Shown here one piece after another: positions 27,701 through 35,960 of a stretch of 64,000 nucleotides of DNA (position 1 is its first letter; each line of letters opens with the position of its first letter). Below the pieces are notes generated by a model. The model was not told the origin of the DNA, did not search any database, and saw only the letters and a list, made by a program, of their open reading frames with translations. The DNA lies in contig NZ_AP022601.1 in NCBI RefSeq assembly GCF_010726765.1, positions 4,712,001 through 4,776,000 of the forward strand. The letters run 5' to 3'. The position numbers and the translations under genes are program-made. The DNA is from Mycobacterium gallinarum (GTDB lineage Bacteria > Actinomycetota > Actinomycetes > Mycobacteriales > Mycobacteriaceae).

Positions 27701-28041
27701 GCACGCAGCCAGCCCACCCAGCCGACCATCTTGTCCTCGTGGTCGGCGACGAGCTGGTTGAGCTCGTCGGTGACCTTCTTCATCCACTCGGGGTCGTCGA
27801 CCTTCTTGCCGTCGGGCGGCGTGAGTATCGCCACCACGTGGCTCGTTCGGTCACGCCCGTAAGCCTCGTCGGCGGTTACCGAGGCATGGACAGACTGGCT
27901 GCCCTCGTCATAGAAGCCGCTCTGCGTGACGTTCTCGCCCAGACTGATGCCGAACACGCCGCCACCGAGACACAGTGCAACCATGACGCCGATGACGGAG
28001 TACCGAAACCGGTACACCATCCGACCCCACCAGGCGAACAC
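24757..28041 (-). CDS. mmpL3: Trehalose monomycolate flippase MmpL3 with an internal DUF4190-like insertion
   Basis: Essential RND transporter moving trehalose monomycolate across the inner membrane. 1094 residues from GTG 28041 (TTAGGAG upstream). Proton-relay pairs are Asp256-Tyr257 (GIAVDYGLFMVSRFREE) and Asp749-Tyr750 (GLSTDYEVFLVSRM). The first equals the M. smegmatis numbering I recall (256/257). The second is shifted by 104 from 645/646. The extra residues lie at about 365-470, in the cytoplasmic loop between TM6 and TM7. They add hydrophobic segments around the DUF4190-like signature PVGIALGHLARKRIRETGE. Beyond it the usual LAEKTQKTKTR and GFWGKLVNVVMKRP resume. The C-terminal tail (about 880-1094) is Pro/Ala-rich. 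The 3' end lies 9 bp from the repeat. Confidence 0.96.
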   Translation of the reverse strand: MFAWWGRMVYRFRYSVIGVMVALCLGGGVFGISLGENVTQSGFYDEGSQSVHASVTADEAYGRDRTSHVVAILTPPDGKKVDDPEWMKKVTDELNQLVADHEDKMVGWVGWLRAPNSDDPTVQQMKTSDMSTTFISVPLKGDDDDTILKNYQAIEPDLREVNDGNIQLAGLQPLASELTGTIGEDQKRAEVAAIPLVCVVLFFVFGGVVAAALPGIIGGLTIAGALGIMRLLAEFMPVHFFAQPVVTLMGLGIAVDYGLFMVSRFREEIAEGYDTEAAVRRSVMTSGRTIMFSAVILVASSVPLLLFPQGFLKSITYAIIASVMLAAILSITVLPAALAILGSRVDALGVRWLMKFAEPDTIRSDPGNPRTNTFAIASIPTGLLLPPVGIALGHLARKRIRETGEQGAQFALIGLTLGYITLLGGLAYAISASKDTLGTALYWVLMGIVIFVAVVVFGVVLARYVPLARTPIVWWLNWLAEKTQKTKTRAEVEKGFWGKLVNVVMKRPVAFAAPIAIAMIVLVIPLGQLALGGISEKYLPPDNSVRSAQENFDKTFPGFRTEPLTLVIENTDGQPVTDQQVAEIRSKAMTVPGFIEPDGDPAKMWQARGGESTDPSVRVIQNGLIDRNDAAKKVDELRSISPPRGLTISVGGTPALEQDSIHALFDKLPLMVTILIVTTTILMFLAFGSVVLPIKAAVMSALTLGSTMGVLTWMFVDGHGSGLMNYTPQPLMAPMIGLIIAVIWGLSTDYEVFLVSRMVEARERGMSTAEAIRIGTATTGRLITGAALVLAVVAGAFVFSDLVMMKYLAFGLLIALLLDATIVRMFLVPAIMKLLGDDCWWAPRWMKRIQERLGLGETELPDERRRPAVRESVENPEALVGAGAPAPARPRPPHDPTHPAAEGASRPGAASRAAAPPRTNAPSSTGTTRMPAGRPQADEPQTTRLSTARDAVRNAVHNAASATRGAAGPPPPREEREIESWLGELRGTGAPAGQPAPPPSRRPATEARGRPSTASTRKMPGAAAPESQGPVPPPQGRAQPQAQPDDAATTAIPAQRAEDSDTATEKLNAAAEEQPKRRGGGVSAADLLRREGRM

Positions 28042-28071
28042 CTAAGCTCCTAACACTTACAAATCTTCAAG

Positions 28072-28085
28072 GCGCGACGTCGCGC
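28072..28085. terminator. Perfect 14-bp palindrome GCGCGACGTCGCGC between the NYN gene and mmpL3
   Basis: It sits in the 47-bp gap after the NYN gene stop (28089) and upstream of the mmpL3 start. It may end transcription from the trmB-NYN genes or serve as an operator at the mmpL3 promoter. The stem is short (GCGCGA/TCGCGC) with no U-tract, so the role is uncertain. Confidence 0.4.
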
Positions 28086-28088
28086 GGT

Positions 28089-28772
28089 TCAGTTGTTGAC
28101 GCGCGAGGTCAGTAGCGATGACAGCGGCCGGAACGGCTGCAGCCAAGCCCCCTGTTCGGGCAGCGAATCGAGGCCGATCCGCGGCAATGGCTCCCGGAAA
28201 ACACCAGGAATGTCCTCCAGGTCGACGAACACCAAGGTATCCGACGCTAGCGCCCAGCTCGCATGTTCGCGAAATCCGAGCACCTGCACAGGCACGCCGT
28301 CGCGGGCGATTTCCTCCAACGGCTGTTTGAACGCCTGACCGTCGGCCGAAGCCACCAGCACACCGGCCAGTCCCTCACTCCTGCGAAGCGCGATGTGATT
28401 GAGCATGTCGATGTCGACGTCACTGTCCTCATCGATCTTCGGCTTCGCGAACACCGCGAAACCGACGTTACGCAATGCCTCCACCCAAGGTCGAACCACA
28501 TCGGCGCTACCAGGGGCGATGTTCGTGAACACCGTCGCTTCGGGCTCCAGCGAGACATCGGGCCGCGTGGCCGACAGCTCGGCTGTGCGCGACAGCAGCC
28601 AGCGTCCCAGCGCGTCGAACCGGGGCCGGTGTGCCGCGGTGGGGCGACCGCCGAGGATCGAGCCGAGGCCCATGTCCAGGTTCGGCGCATCCCAGACCAG
28701 CAGCACCCGGCCGGTCGCAGCGGGTGTGTCGGACACCTCAGCGATCTGTGTCATGTCTTCGGTGAGGCTCAT
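28089..28772 (-). CDS. NYN/PIN-like domain protein (Rv0207c-like)
   Basis: 227 residues. Acidic active-site pattern of NYN nucleases: VLLVWDAPNLD (first Asp), KIDEDSDVDIDMLNHIAL (central Asp cluster) and VLVASADGQAF (third Asp), followed by VPVQVLGFREHAS. RNA cleavage is the general family role, but the target is unknown. ATG 28772 overlaps the trmB stop by 4 bp, coupling it to a tRNA-modification enzyme, so a role in tRNA or rRNA turnover is a fair guess. It precedes mmpL3 on the same strand, as in M. tuberculosis. Confidence 0.88.
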   Translation of the reverse strand: MSLTEDMTQIAEVSDTPAATGRVLLVWDAPNLDMGLGSILGGRPTAAHRPRFDALGRWLLSRTAELSATRPDVSLEPEATVFTNIAPGSADVVRPWVEALRNVGFAVFAKPKIDEDSDVDIDMLNHIALRRSEGLAGVLVASADGQAFKQPLEEIARDGVPVQVLGFREHASWALASDTLVFVDLEDIPGVFREPLPRIGLDSLPEQGAWLQPFRPLSSLLTSRVNN

Positions 28773-29623
28773 TCGGCCTTCTCCCAGAGCAGTTCGGTCA
28801 CGACGGGGCCGGCGAGAGCCTTGCGCTCGTACTTCGTCACCGGCCGATCGACCGATATGGGAAGGGCGTCCTCGGCGCCCACGCGGCGCAACCGCGGTTC
28901 GGCGTCACCCACCTCGGCGATGTGTTCGGCGTAACCCATGTGGTCCGTCGCGGCGTGCAGCACACCGCCGGGCCGCAACCGGTCGGCGATCAGCGCCATG
29001 GTCGCGGGCTGCAGCAGCCTGCGCTTGTGGTGGCGCGCCTTGGGCCACGGGTCGGGGAAGAAGACCCGCACCCCGGTCAGCGAGTCCGCCCCGAACATGT
29101 ACTGCAGGACGTCGACGCCGTCGCCGCGGACCAGGCGGATATTACGGACGCGTTCCCGGTCGATACCGGACAGCAGTTGTGCCAGCCCGCGACGGTAGAC
29201 CTCGACGGCAACCACATCGATGTCCGGTTCTGCCTGGGCCATCGCCAGTGTCGAGGTGCCCGCTCCGCAGCCGATCTCGACGACGATCGGCGCCGTGCGC
29301 CCGAACCACGCCTCGATGTCCAACGCGGGAACCGGGCCGTCGCCGTCGCGGGCGTGCATGCCCAACTCAGGCCAGAGCCGGTCCCACGTGGCCTGCTGTG
29401 CACTGCTCAGCGTCGTCCGGCGGGTTCTGAAGCTGGTCACCCGGGGATGCAGATGTGACGGGGGTGGTGCCCCGACATCCGCCGGCTGAGCCGGCAGTTC
29501 GGCAGGGGCTGGCTGAGCCGGCAGTTCGGCAGGGGCCGGCTGAGCCGGCAGTTCGGCAGGGGCCGGCTGAGCCGGCAGTCCCACACCCCCGCTACCCGAA
29601 AGCATCCGTCCATGGTCGCTCAC
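28769..29623 (-). CDS. trmB: tRNA (guanine-N7)-methyltransferase
   Basis: Makes m7G46 in tRNA. 284 residues from GTG 29623 (VSDHGRM), chosen because the M. tuberculosis protein starts MVHHGQM at the same place. The frame is open to TTG 29665. SAM motif VVEIGCGAGTSTLAMA, acidic motif AVEVYRRGL, the TrmB signature VRVFFPDPWPKARHHKRRL and the C-terminal RPVTKYERKA are all present. Between residues about 14 and 48 the protein carries three and a half copies of PAQPAPAEL, encoded by a 27-bp tandem repeat. This is a disordered N-terminal extension outside the catalytic domain. Confidence 0.95.
   Translation of the reverse strand: MSDHGRMLSGSGGVGLPAQPAPAELPAQPAPAELPAQPAPAELPAQPADVGAPPPSHLHPRVTSFRTRRTTLSSAQQATWDRLWPELGMHARDGDGPVPALDIEAWFGRTAPIVVEIGCGAGTSTLAMAQAEPDIDVVAVEVYRRGLAQLLSGIDRERVRNIRLVRGDGVDVLQYMFGADSLTGVRVFFPDPWPKARHHKRRLLQPATMALIADRLRPGGVLHAATDHMGYAEHIAEVGDAEPRLRRVGAEDALPISVDRPVTKYERKALAGPVVTELLWEKAE
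29484..29580. repeat. 27-bp in-frame minisatellite within trmB
   Basis: Three full units starting at 29484, 29511 and 29538, plus a 16-bp partial at 29565. Units begin GGCTGAGCCGGCAGTTCGGC and differ at one base at most. As a multiple of three, copy-number change keeps the trmB frame open. Confidence 0.92.
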
Positions 29624-29808
29624 AAAGGGGGGAGTACCCGCATCGTGGTACAGATTGATACCCAACAGTTGCCTTCGACTGCTAGGCCTCGACTGCGGGC
29701 TGCCGGTTTACCCCCAACCGCCACAACTACCGCTCGCGACATGCCTGTGGAGATGCCAGCATCGTGGGTGGGGAGCGGGGCCACCGACCGTGGAATTCCG
29801 TGGGGAAC

Positions 29809-30789
29809 ATGGAGGCTGCTGAGATTTTCGTTGACGTCTTGACGCAATTCGCTGAGCAGAGTCGCAATCCGCGGTTGGCGCCGATCATTCGGCGGTCCGG
29901 TGCGCCGGTACGCGTTGCCGTGTGCGGTCGTCGTGGTGTCGGGCGGAGCACGGTGGCGGCCGCGCTGGCCGACGCGGGCGTTGCGGTGACGGCGGACGTC
30001 GCCGACATCACGGTGCTCGTCGTCGCCGAAACCCTCAAGCCAGAGGATCTGATCGTGGCGAACCGTTCGGACCGGCCGACGGTGGTCATCTTGAACAAGG
30101 CGGATCTGAGCGCGTTCGGTGACGCCGGGCCCATGGCGACCGCGCAGCGCCATGCCACCGCCCTGCGCGCGCTGACGGATGCGCCCACCGTGCCGGTGGT
30201 GGGTCTGCTGGCCCGCGCCGAGCTGGACGACGAACTGATGACCGCATTGCAGACGCTGGTGGATGCCCCCGCGAACCTCACGTCGACCGACGCCTTCGTG
30301 CACTCCGAGCATCCGCTGTCATCGGAGATCAGGAATCGCCTGCTCGACGCGCTGGACCGGTTCGGTATCGCCCACGCGGTGCTGGCCGTCGAAGGCGGCG
30401 CCGACCTCGCAGCAGTCCGGGTGTTGCTGCGCCGAACAAGCCGGATCGATGAGGCGGTCGCGCAGGTGACGGCGTCCGGCGCGGCGATCCGGTATCGGCG
30501 GGTCCGCGCGGGGATCGACGAATTATGCTCGCTTGCAATGCGAGCCGGCGATCAACAGCTAGCTGATTTCCTCGTCACCGACGACGTGGTGCTGGCCGTG
30601 ATGGGCGCCGCCGTGGAGGCGGTGGAGGCCGACGGCATGCACGTCGACCGTGGTGACGATTCCGCCGCGCATCGCAGGCGTGCCGTGCACTGGCGGCGGT
30701 ACGGCTGCGGCCCGGTCCACGCCGCGCATCGGAGGTATTCGGCCGATATCTGCCGAGGCTCTCTGCGTTTGCTCGGGCGGTCTCGGTGA
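29809..30789 (+). CDS. P-loop GTPase-like protein (Rv0209-like)
   Basis: 326 residues from ATG 29809 (frame open to 29764). Walker-A-like GRRGVGRST has Arg where Lys is invariant. The G4 motif is a good NKAD (VVILNKADLSAFG). The rest is helical: VEAVEADGMHVDRGDD. It is coupled by GTGA overlap to the next P-loop-like gene, and both correspond to Rv0209/Rv0210. The pair resembles bacterial dynamin/IniA-like two-gene arrangements, but nucleotide hydrolysis is doubtful without the P-loop Lys. Cell role unknown. Confidence 0.75.
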   Translation: MEAAEIFVDVLTQFAEQSRNPRLAPIIRRSGAPVRVAVCGRRGVGRSTVAAALADAGVAVTADVADITVLVVAETLKPEDLIVANRSDRPTVVILNKADLSAFGDAGPMATAQRHATALRALTDAPTVPVVGLLARAELDDELMTALQTLVDAPANLTSTDAFVHSEHPLSSEIRNRLLDALDRFGIAHAVLAVEGGADLAAVRVLLRRTSRIDEAVAQVTASGAAIRYRRVRAGIDELCSLAMRAGDQQLADFLVTDDVVLAVMGAAVEAVEADGMHVDRGDDSAAHRRRAVHWRRYGCGPVHAAHRRYSADICRGSLRLLGRSR

Positions 30790-32258
30790 CCAGCGAGAGC
30801 ACCGATACACAGGCCGGGGAGCGCAGCGATCCGATCGCCGCGGCCGACGCCGTGGTTGCCGCGATCGAACCGGGTCTGACGTCGCCCGGTGTTCAGGGCC
30901 GCGACGTCGTGTTGGTGGTGGGCCCGTGGCTGGCCGGCACCACCAGCCTGATCGCAACGTTGCGAGAACAGCTGCCCGAGCACACGTTCGTCGAATCCGA
31001 AGACCTGCACCCGGCGCACGCTCCGGCGGCGGTCGTTTTCACCGTGTCCGCGATCGCGCCGATGACGGAATCCGACTGTGCGCTGATCGATTTGGCCAGC
31101 AGGCACACCGACCTGGTGATTGGTGTGGTGTCGAAGATCGATGCGCACCGCCACTGGCGCGAGGTACTGGCTGCAAATCGTGAGTTGCTGACGCAACGCG
31201 CGCCGAACTACGCCCAGGTGCAGTGGGTGGGTGCCGCGGCCGCCCCCGATCTGGGTCCGCCCCGCATCGACGAGCTCGTCGGCCTGCTACGGCAGCGGCT
31301 GTCCGATCCCGATGTCGCGCGCCGAAACAGGCTGCGCGCGTGGGAAACCCGACTGCTGGGTGACATCGCACACTACCGGGCCGACGGTGACGGAACGGAC
31401 CGGCGGGCCCGGGTGAGCGCACTGCACTCCAAGCGCGACGACATCCTGAGCCGCCGACGGCTGTCGAAGTCCGAACGCGCGATCGCGCTGCGCAGCCAAC
31501 TGCAGCAGGCCCGTGTGCAGCTGGGGCACTTCGCCCGTAACCGCTGCACGTCCGTGCGCAGTGAACTGGCCGAGGACGCCGCACAGTTGACCCGCCTCAA
31601 GATCGGCGCGTTCGAATCGCGTGTGCGGGCCCGCATGCACGAGGTCGTCGACGAGGTGGAGGAGGGCATCACCGATCAGCTGACGGACGTGGCGACGGAG
31701 GTGGGCCTACCTGTGCCGCCGGCCGCCGCATCGCCGTCCACACCGGAGATCCCCGCACCGCCACTCACGTCGCGTCGGCAGGAAACCCAGTTGATGATGA
31801 TCCTGGGCGCCGGCTTCGGGCTTGGGGTGGCGCTCGTGGTGACCCGGCTGTTCGCCGGGCTGGCACCCGGGATGACCGTCGCGGGACTTGCGGCAGGAGG
31901 CATCGTCGGGCTGGTGCTGACGGTGTGGGTGGTCGGCATTCGCGGGCTGCTGCACGATCGAGGGGTGCTTGACCGCTGGATCAGCGACGCCGTCAACGTG
32001 TTGCGGTCCGCGGTGGAGGAACGGGTTGCCACTCGGGTCCTGGTCGCCGAGACGGCGCTTACCTCCGAGCTCGCCCATCGCGACGAGGTGGAGGGCGCCA
32101 CCGCCGCCGGTCGGGTTGCCGAGATCGACGCCGAACTGCGCGACCACGCGCTGCAGACGGCCAAGGCGGCTAAGGCCAGGGACCGCCGGCTGCCCCCGCT
32201 GCTGGCGGCTGTGGACGCCGTCCGGGCCGAGCTATACGGAAAAACCGCGACGAGCTGA
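30786..32258 (+). CDS. Dynamin-like membrane-associated P-loop protein (Rv0210-like)
   Basis: 490 residues from GTG 30786. An N-terminal degenerate G domain (about residues 35-180) has GPWLAGTTS as the P-loop remnant (Thr for Lys) and VVSKIDAH as G4 (SKID for NKxD). A long helical, Arg-rich middle (about 190-310, probable coiled coil) is followed by a hydrophobic hairpin at about 335-390 (MMILGAGFGLGVALVVTRLF; MTVAGLAAGGIVGLVLTVWVV) and a C-terminal helical stretch. The layout (G domain, helical bundle, membrane paddle, helices) is that of bacterial dynamin-like proteins. Coupled to the Rv0209-like gene. Confidence 0.75.
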   Translation: MTSESTDTQAGERSDPIAAADAVVAAIEPGLTSPGVQGRDVVLVVGPWLAGTTSLIATLREQLPEHTFVESEDLHPAHAPAAVVFTVSAIAPMTESDCALIDLASRHTDLVIGVVSKIDAHRHWREVLAANRELLTQRAPNYAQVQWVGAAAAPDLGPPRIDELVGLLRQRLSDPDVARRNRLRAWETRLLGDIAHYRADGDGTDRRARVSALHSKRDDILSRRRLSKSERAIALRSQLQQARVQLGHFARNRCTSVRSELAEDAAQLTRLKIGAFESRVRARMHEVVDEVEEGITDQLTDVATEVGLPVPPAAASPSTPEIPAPPLTSRRQETQLMMILGAGFGLGVALVVTRLFAGLAPGMTVAGLAAGGIVGLVLTVWVVGIRGLLHDRGVLDRWISDAVNVLRSAVEERVATRVLVAETALTSELAHRDEVEGATAAGRVAEIDAELRDHALQTAKAAKARDRRLPPLLAAVDAVRAELYGKTATS

Positions 32259-32315
32259 ATCGATACACCGCGCACATACCTTCTGAGCGGGCCTTCTGAA
32301 TCGTTCCTGTGAGTG

Positions 32316-32374
32316 ATCGGACATAGATCCGATTTACCGCGGGTATGTCACCCGCGTTAACCTCTGTATTACAG
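32316..32374 (+). promoter_or_regulatory. pckA upstream region with three dyads
   Basis: ATCGGA-N6-TCCGAT (32316-32333), CGCGGGT-ATGTC-ACCCGCG (32338-32356, perfect 7-5-7) and CTGTA-T-TACAG (32364-32374) lie in the 211-bp gap before pckA. PEP carboxykinase is normally under carbon-source control, so these are candidate operators; the bound regulators are not identified. Confidence 0.5.
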
Positions 32375-32469
32375 GGACGACCGAGACGCGCTGTCTTTTA
32401 TTGGTACACGCTCCTCAGTCCCGGGTCCTGGCAGAAACGCATACGCAGCAAGATTGCAGGAGACACACA

Positions 32470-34299
32470 ATGACCGCAGCGACCATTCCAGGTCTGGACA
32501 CCGCACCGACGAAGCATGAGGGGCTGCTCGCCTGGGTCCAGGAGGTCGCCGAACTCACGCAGCCCGACCGGGTCGTGTTTGCCGACGGGTCCGAGGAAGA
32601 GGCTGCGAAGCTGACGGCGCAACTCGTCGAGGCTGGCACCTTCAGGAAGCTCGACGACAAGAAGAAGCCGAACTCGTATCTTGCGCTGTCGGATCCGTCC
32701 GACGTGGCGCGCGTCGAGTCGCGCACCTACATCTGCAGCGAGCGCGAGGTCGACGCGGGTCCGACCAACAACTGGATGGACCCGACCGAGATGCGCGGCA
32801 TCATGACGGACCTGTACCGCGGTTGCATGCGCGGCCGCACCATGTACGTGGTGCCGTTCTGCATGGGCCCGCTCGGCGCCGAAGACCCCAAGCTCGGCGT
32901 GGAGCTCACCGACTCGGAGTACGTCGTGCTCTCGATGCGCACGATGACCCGGATGGGCCAGGCGGCGCTGGACAAGATGGGCACCGACGGCTTCTTCGTC
33001 AAATGTCTGCACTCGGTCGGTGCGCCGCTGGAAGCCGGCCAGGCCGACGTGCCGTGGCCCTGCAACGACACGAAATACATCACCCACTTCCCCGAGACCC
33101 GCGAGATCTGGAGCTACGGCTCGGGTTACGGCGGCAACGCGCTGCTCGGCAAGAAGTGCTACTCGCTGCGTATCGCGTCGGCGATGGCCCACGACGAGGG
33201 CTGGCTGGCCGAGCACATGCTGATCCTCAAGCTGATCTCGCCGGAGAACAAGGCGTACTTCATCGCCGCGGCGTTCCCGTCGGCATGCGGCAAGACCAAC
33301 CTGGCGATGCTGCAGCCGACGATCCCCGGCTGGCGCGCAGAGACCGTCGGCGACGACATCGCCTGGATGCGGTTCGGCAAGGACGGCCGGCTGTACGCCG
33401 TCAATCCGGAGTTCGGCTTCTTCGGCGTCGCGCCGGGCACCAACTGGGACTCGAACCCCAATGCGATGAAGACGATCGAGGCGGGCAACACCGTCTTCAC
33501 CAACGTCGCGCTGACCGACGACAACGACGTGTGGTGGGAAGGCCTGGAAGGCGAACCCGACCACCTGATCGACTGGAAGGGCAACGACTGGATTCTGCGT
33601 GAGACGGAAACCAAGGCGGCCCACCCGAACTCCCGCTACTGCACCCCGATCTCGCAGTGCCCGACGCTGGCGCCCGAGTGGGACGATCCGCAGGGTGTGC
33701 CGATCTCGGCGATCCTGTTCGGTGGCCGCCGCAAGACGACGGTGCCGCTGATCACCGAGGCCCGCGACTGGCAGCACGGTGTGTTCATCGGCGCCACGCT
33801 CGGCTCCGAGCAGACGGCCGCCGCAGAGGGCAAGGTCGGCACCGTGCGTCGCGACCCGATGGCGATGTTGCCGTTCCTCGGCTACAACGTGGGTGACTAC
33901 TTCCAGCACTGGATCAACATCGGCAAGAACGCCGACGAGTCCAAGATGCCGAAGGTGTTCTTCGTCAACTGGTTCCGCCGTGCCGACGACGGCCGCTTCC
34001 TGTGGCCGGGCTTCGGTGAGAACAGCCGCGTGCTCAAGTGGGCCATCGAGCGCATCGAGCACAAGGCCGACGGTAAGAGCACGCCGATCGGCATCGTGCC
34101 GACCGCCGCGGACATGGACCTCGAGGGCCTCGATGTCGATGCTGCTGACGTCGACCTGGCGCTCGCGGTGAACGCCGATGAGTGGCGGCAAGAGGTGCCG
34201 CTGATCGAGGAGTGGTTCGAGTTCGTCGGCGAGAAGCTGCCCACCGGCATCAAGGACGAGTTCGACGCCCTCAAGCATCGCCTCGCCGAAGCCGAGTAG
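32470..34299 (+). CDS. pckA: Phosphoenolpyruvate carboxykinase (GTP)
   Basis: Converts oxaloacetate plus GTP to PEP, the entry step of gluconeogenesis when growing on fatty acids or sterols. 609 residues from ATG 32470 with CAGGAG upstream; the M. tuberculosis enzyme has 606. GTP-PEPCK motifs: [13 protein letters not shown] (P-loop with the reactive Cys), [10 protein letters not shown] (metal Asp), [17 protein letters not shown] and [13 protein letters not shown]. It stands as its own unit between a dyad-rich leader and a strong terminator. In M. tuberculosis Rv0212c/Rv0213c follow; here they are absent. Confidence 0.97.
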   Translation: MTAATIPGLDTAPTKHEGLLAWVQEVAELTQPDRVVFADGSEEEAAKLTAQLVEAGTFRKLDDKKKPNSYLALSDPSDVARVESRTYICSEREVDAGPTNNWMDPTEMRGIMTDLYRGCMRGRTMYVVPFCMGPLGAEDPKLGVELTDSEYVVLSMRTMTRMGQAALDKMGTDGFFVKCLHSVGAPLEAGQADVPWPCNDTKYITHFPETREIWSYGSGYGGNALLGKKCYSLRIASAMAHDEGWLAEHMLILKLISPENKAYFIAAAFPSACGKTNLAMLQPTIPGWRAETVGDDIAWMRFGKDGRLYAVNPEFGFFGVAPGTNWDSNPNAMKTIEAGNTVFTNVALTDDNDVWWEGLEGEPDHLIDWKGNDWILRETETKAAHPNSRYCTPISQCPTLAPEWDDPQGVPISAILFGGRRKTTVPLITEARDWQHGVFIGATLGSEQTAAAEGKVGTVRRDPMAMLPFLGYNVGDYFQHWINIGKNADESKMPKVFFVNWFRRADDGRFLWPGFGENSRVLKWAIERIEHKADGKSTPIGIVPTAADMDLEGLDVDAADVDLALAVNADEWRQEVPLIEEWFEFVGEKLPTGIKDEFDALKHRLAEAE

Positions 34300-34314
34300 T
34301 TCGTTTCTGCGCTG

Positions 34315-34340
34315 AAGCCCCCGCTCGCCGGCGGGGGCTT
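34315..34340 (+). terminator. Intrinsic terminator of pckA
   Basis: AAGCCCCCGC-TCGCCG-GCGGGGGCTT is a perfect 10-bp GC-rich stem with a 6-nt loop, 15 bp after the pckA stop, followed by TTC without a long T run. Confidence 0.85.
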
Positions 34341-34400
34341 TCGCGTTCCCCAGTCCCCTACTTGCGTGTGGGCCCATGCGCTGTGGGCCCACCGGACCCA

Positions 34401-34416
34401 CTTGACACCTGTCAAG
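34401..34416 (+). promoter_or_regulatory. Candidate operator of fadD4 containing a TTGACA -35
   Basis: CTTGACA-CC-TGTCAAG is a perfect 7-2-7 inverted repeat ending 23 bases before the fadD4 start. The left arm contains TTGACA. This is the usual geometry of a TetR- or GntR-type repressor covering the promoter; the GntR gene at 36894-37622 is a nearby candidate. Confidence 0.6.
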
Positions 34417-34439
34417 ATCCCACGTCGTAGAGTCGGCGC

Positions 34440-35960
34440 ATGCAGATTCGCGAGCATGCCGAGGCCACCCCCGACAGGCCGGCCGTCATCATCCATCCGG
34501 CCGGAACGATCGTCACATTCAAGGAGCTGGAGGAGCGGGCCAACCGGCTGGCTCACCACTTCCGCGAGGCCGGCCTGGTCGAAGGTGACACCGTCGCGGT
34601 GCTCATGGAGAACAACGAGCATCTGCCGACGGCGATGTGGGCCGCGCGCCGCAGCGGCCTGTACTACACCGTGATCAGCACCCACCTCACCCCGCCCGAG
34701 GTGGCCTACATCATCGACAACAGCGGCGCGAAGGCCATGCTCGGATCGCGTGCGACGCGCAAGGTCTGCGAAGGGTTGGCCGAGCTGGGCGCACTGCCGG
34801 ACCTGCTGCTGATCGCCGACGACGACCTCGACGGCTGGCAGCGCTACCCGGAGTGTGTGGCGGACCGGCCGAGCACACCCATCGACGACGAGATCGAGGG
34901 CGATCTGCTGCAGTACTCGTCGGGAACGACGGGCCGTCCCAAGGGAATTCGCCGAGAGCTCACCCACGCCAAACCTGCCGACGCACCGAACCTGGTGTCC
35001 GCGCTGCTGATGGCCATCCAGATGAGCCCGGAGTCCGTATACCTGAGTCCGGCGCCGCTGTACCACACGGCGCCGTGTCTCTGGTCGATGAGCGCGCAGG
35101 CGATGGGCGTGACGACGGTGATCATGTCGAAGTTCGACCCGGAATCGGCGCTGGACGCCATCCAGCGGTACCGAGTGACCAGCGGCCAGTTCGTCCCGGC
35201 GATGTTCGTGCGGATGCTCAAACTCCCTGAGGACGTACGCAATTCGTACGATCTGTCGAGCCTGCACCGCGTGGTGCACGCCGCCGCACCGTGCCCCGTC
35301 GACATCAAGAAACAGATGATCGACTGGTGGGGCCCGATCGTCGACGAGTACTACTCGTCATCCGAAGGCGCGGGCATCACCTTCATCTCCGCCGAGGAAT
35401 GGCTGAAACGCCCTGGCTCCGTTGGCAAGCCGCTGCTCGGTGTGGCGCACGTCCTCGATGACGAGGGCAACGACGTCCCGCCCGGTCAGGCGGGGCAGAT
35501 CTACTTCGACCTGGGCGTCGTGCCGTTCGTCTATCACAAGGATCCTGAGAAGACCGCCGAGTCACGAGACAGGCACGGCTGGGTGACAGTCGGCGACGTC
35601 GGTTACGTCGACGACGAGGGCTACATGTTCCTCACCGACCGCAAGCACCACATGATCATCTCCGGTGGCGTCAACATCTATCCGCAGGAAGCGGAGAACA
35701 TGTTGATCACCCACCCGAAGGTGCTCGACGCGGCCGTGTTCGGCATCCCCGACGACGAGATGGGCCAGAGCGTCAAGGGCGTCGTCCAGACGGTCGACCC
35801 CGCCGACGCGAGCGAGGCGTTCGGTGACGAGCTACTGACCTGGCTGCGCGAGCGGCTGGCGCACTACAAGTGTCCGCGGTCGATCTCCTTCGAGGCGCAG
35901 CTGCCGCGCACCGAAACCGGCAAGATGTTCAAGCAGGAGCTGATAAAGAAGTACTCGTGA
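34440..35960 (+). CDS. fadD4: Acyl-CoA synthetase FadD4
   Basis: Activates a carboxylic acid to its CoA thioester through an acyl-adenylate. 506 residues from ATG 34440. ANL-family motifs: P-loop-like LLQYSSGTTGRPKG (A3), DEYYSSSEGAG (A5), HGWVTVGDVGYVDDEGYMFLTDR (A7-A8 hinge, in two parts) and the catalytic Lys in LPRTETGKMFKQEL. Substrate chain length is not predictable. GTGA overlap joins it to a crotonase gene, and fadE3 lies nearby, so a beta-oxidation role is probable. Synteny gives Rv0214. Confidence 0.93.
   Translation: MQIREHAEATPDRPAVIIHPAGTIVTFKELEERANRLAHHFREAGLVEGDTVAVLMENNEHLPTAMWAARRSGLYYTVISTHLTPPEVAYIIDNSGAKAMLGSRATRKVCEGLAELGALPDLLLIADDDLDGWQRYPECVADRPSTPIDDEIEGDLLQYSSGTTGRPKGIRRELTHAKPADAPNLVSALLMAIQMSPESVYLSPAPLYHTAPCLWSMSAQAMGVTTVIMSKFDPESALDAIQRYRVTSGQFVPAMFVRMLKLPEDVRNSYDLSSLHRVVHAAAPCPVDIKKQMIDWWGPIVDEYYSSSEGAGITFISAEEWLKRPGSVGKPLLGVAHVLDDEGNDVPPGQAGQIYFDLGVVPFVYHKDPEKTAESRDRHGWVTVGDVGYVDDEGYMFLTDRKHHMIISGGVNIYPQEAENMLITHPKVLDAAVFGIPDDEMGQSVKGVVQTVDPADASEAFGDELLTWLRERLAHYKCPRSISFEAQLPRTETGKMFKQELIKKYS

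Noticed and set aside
29484..29580. CRISPR-like tandem repeat
   Set aside because: Units are directly adjacent without spacers, in frame and coding; this is a minisatellite.
32398..34401. 667-codon open frame on the minus strand opposite pckA
   Set aside because: pckA is certain on the plus strand; the antisense frame is Arg/His-rich, without motifs, and is the usual shadow of biased third-position GC.
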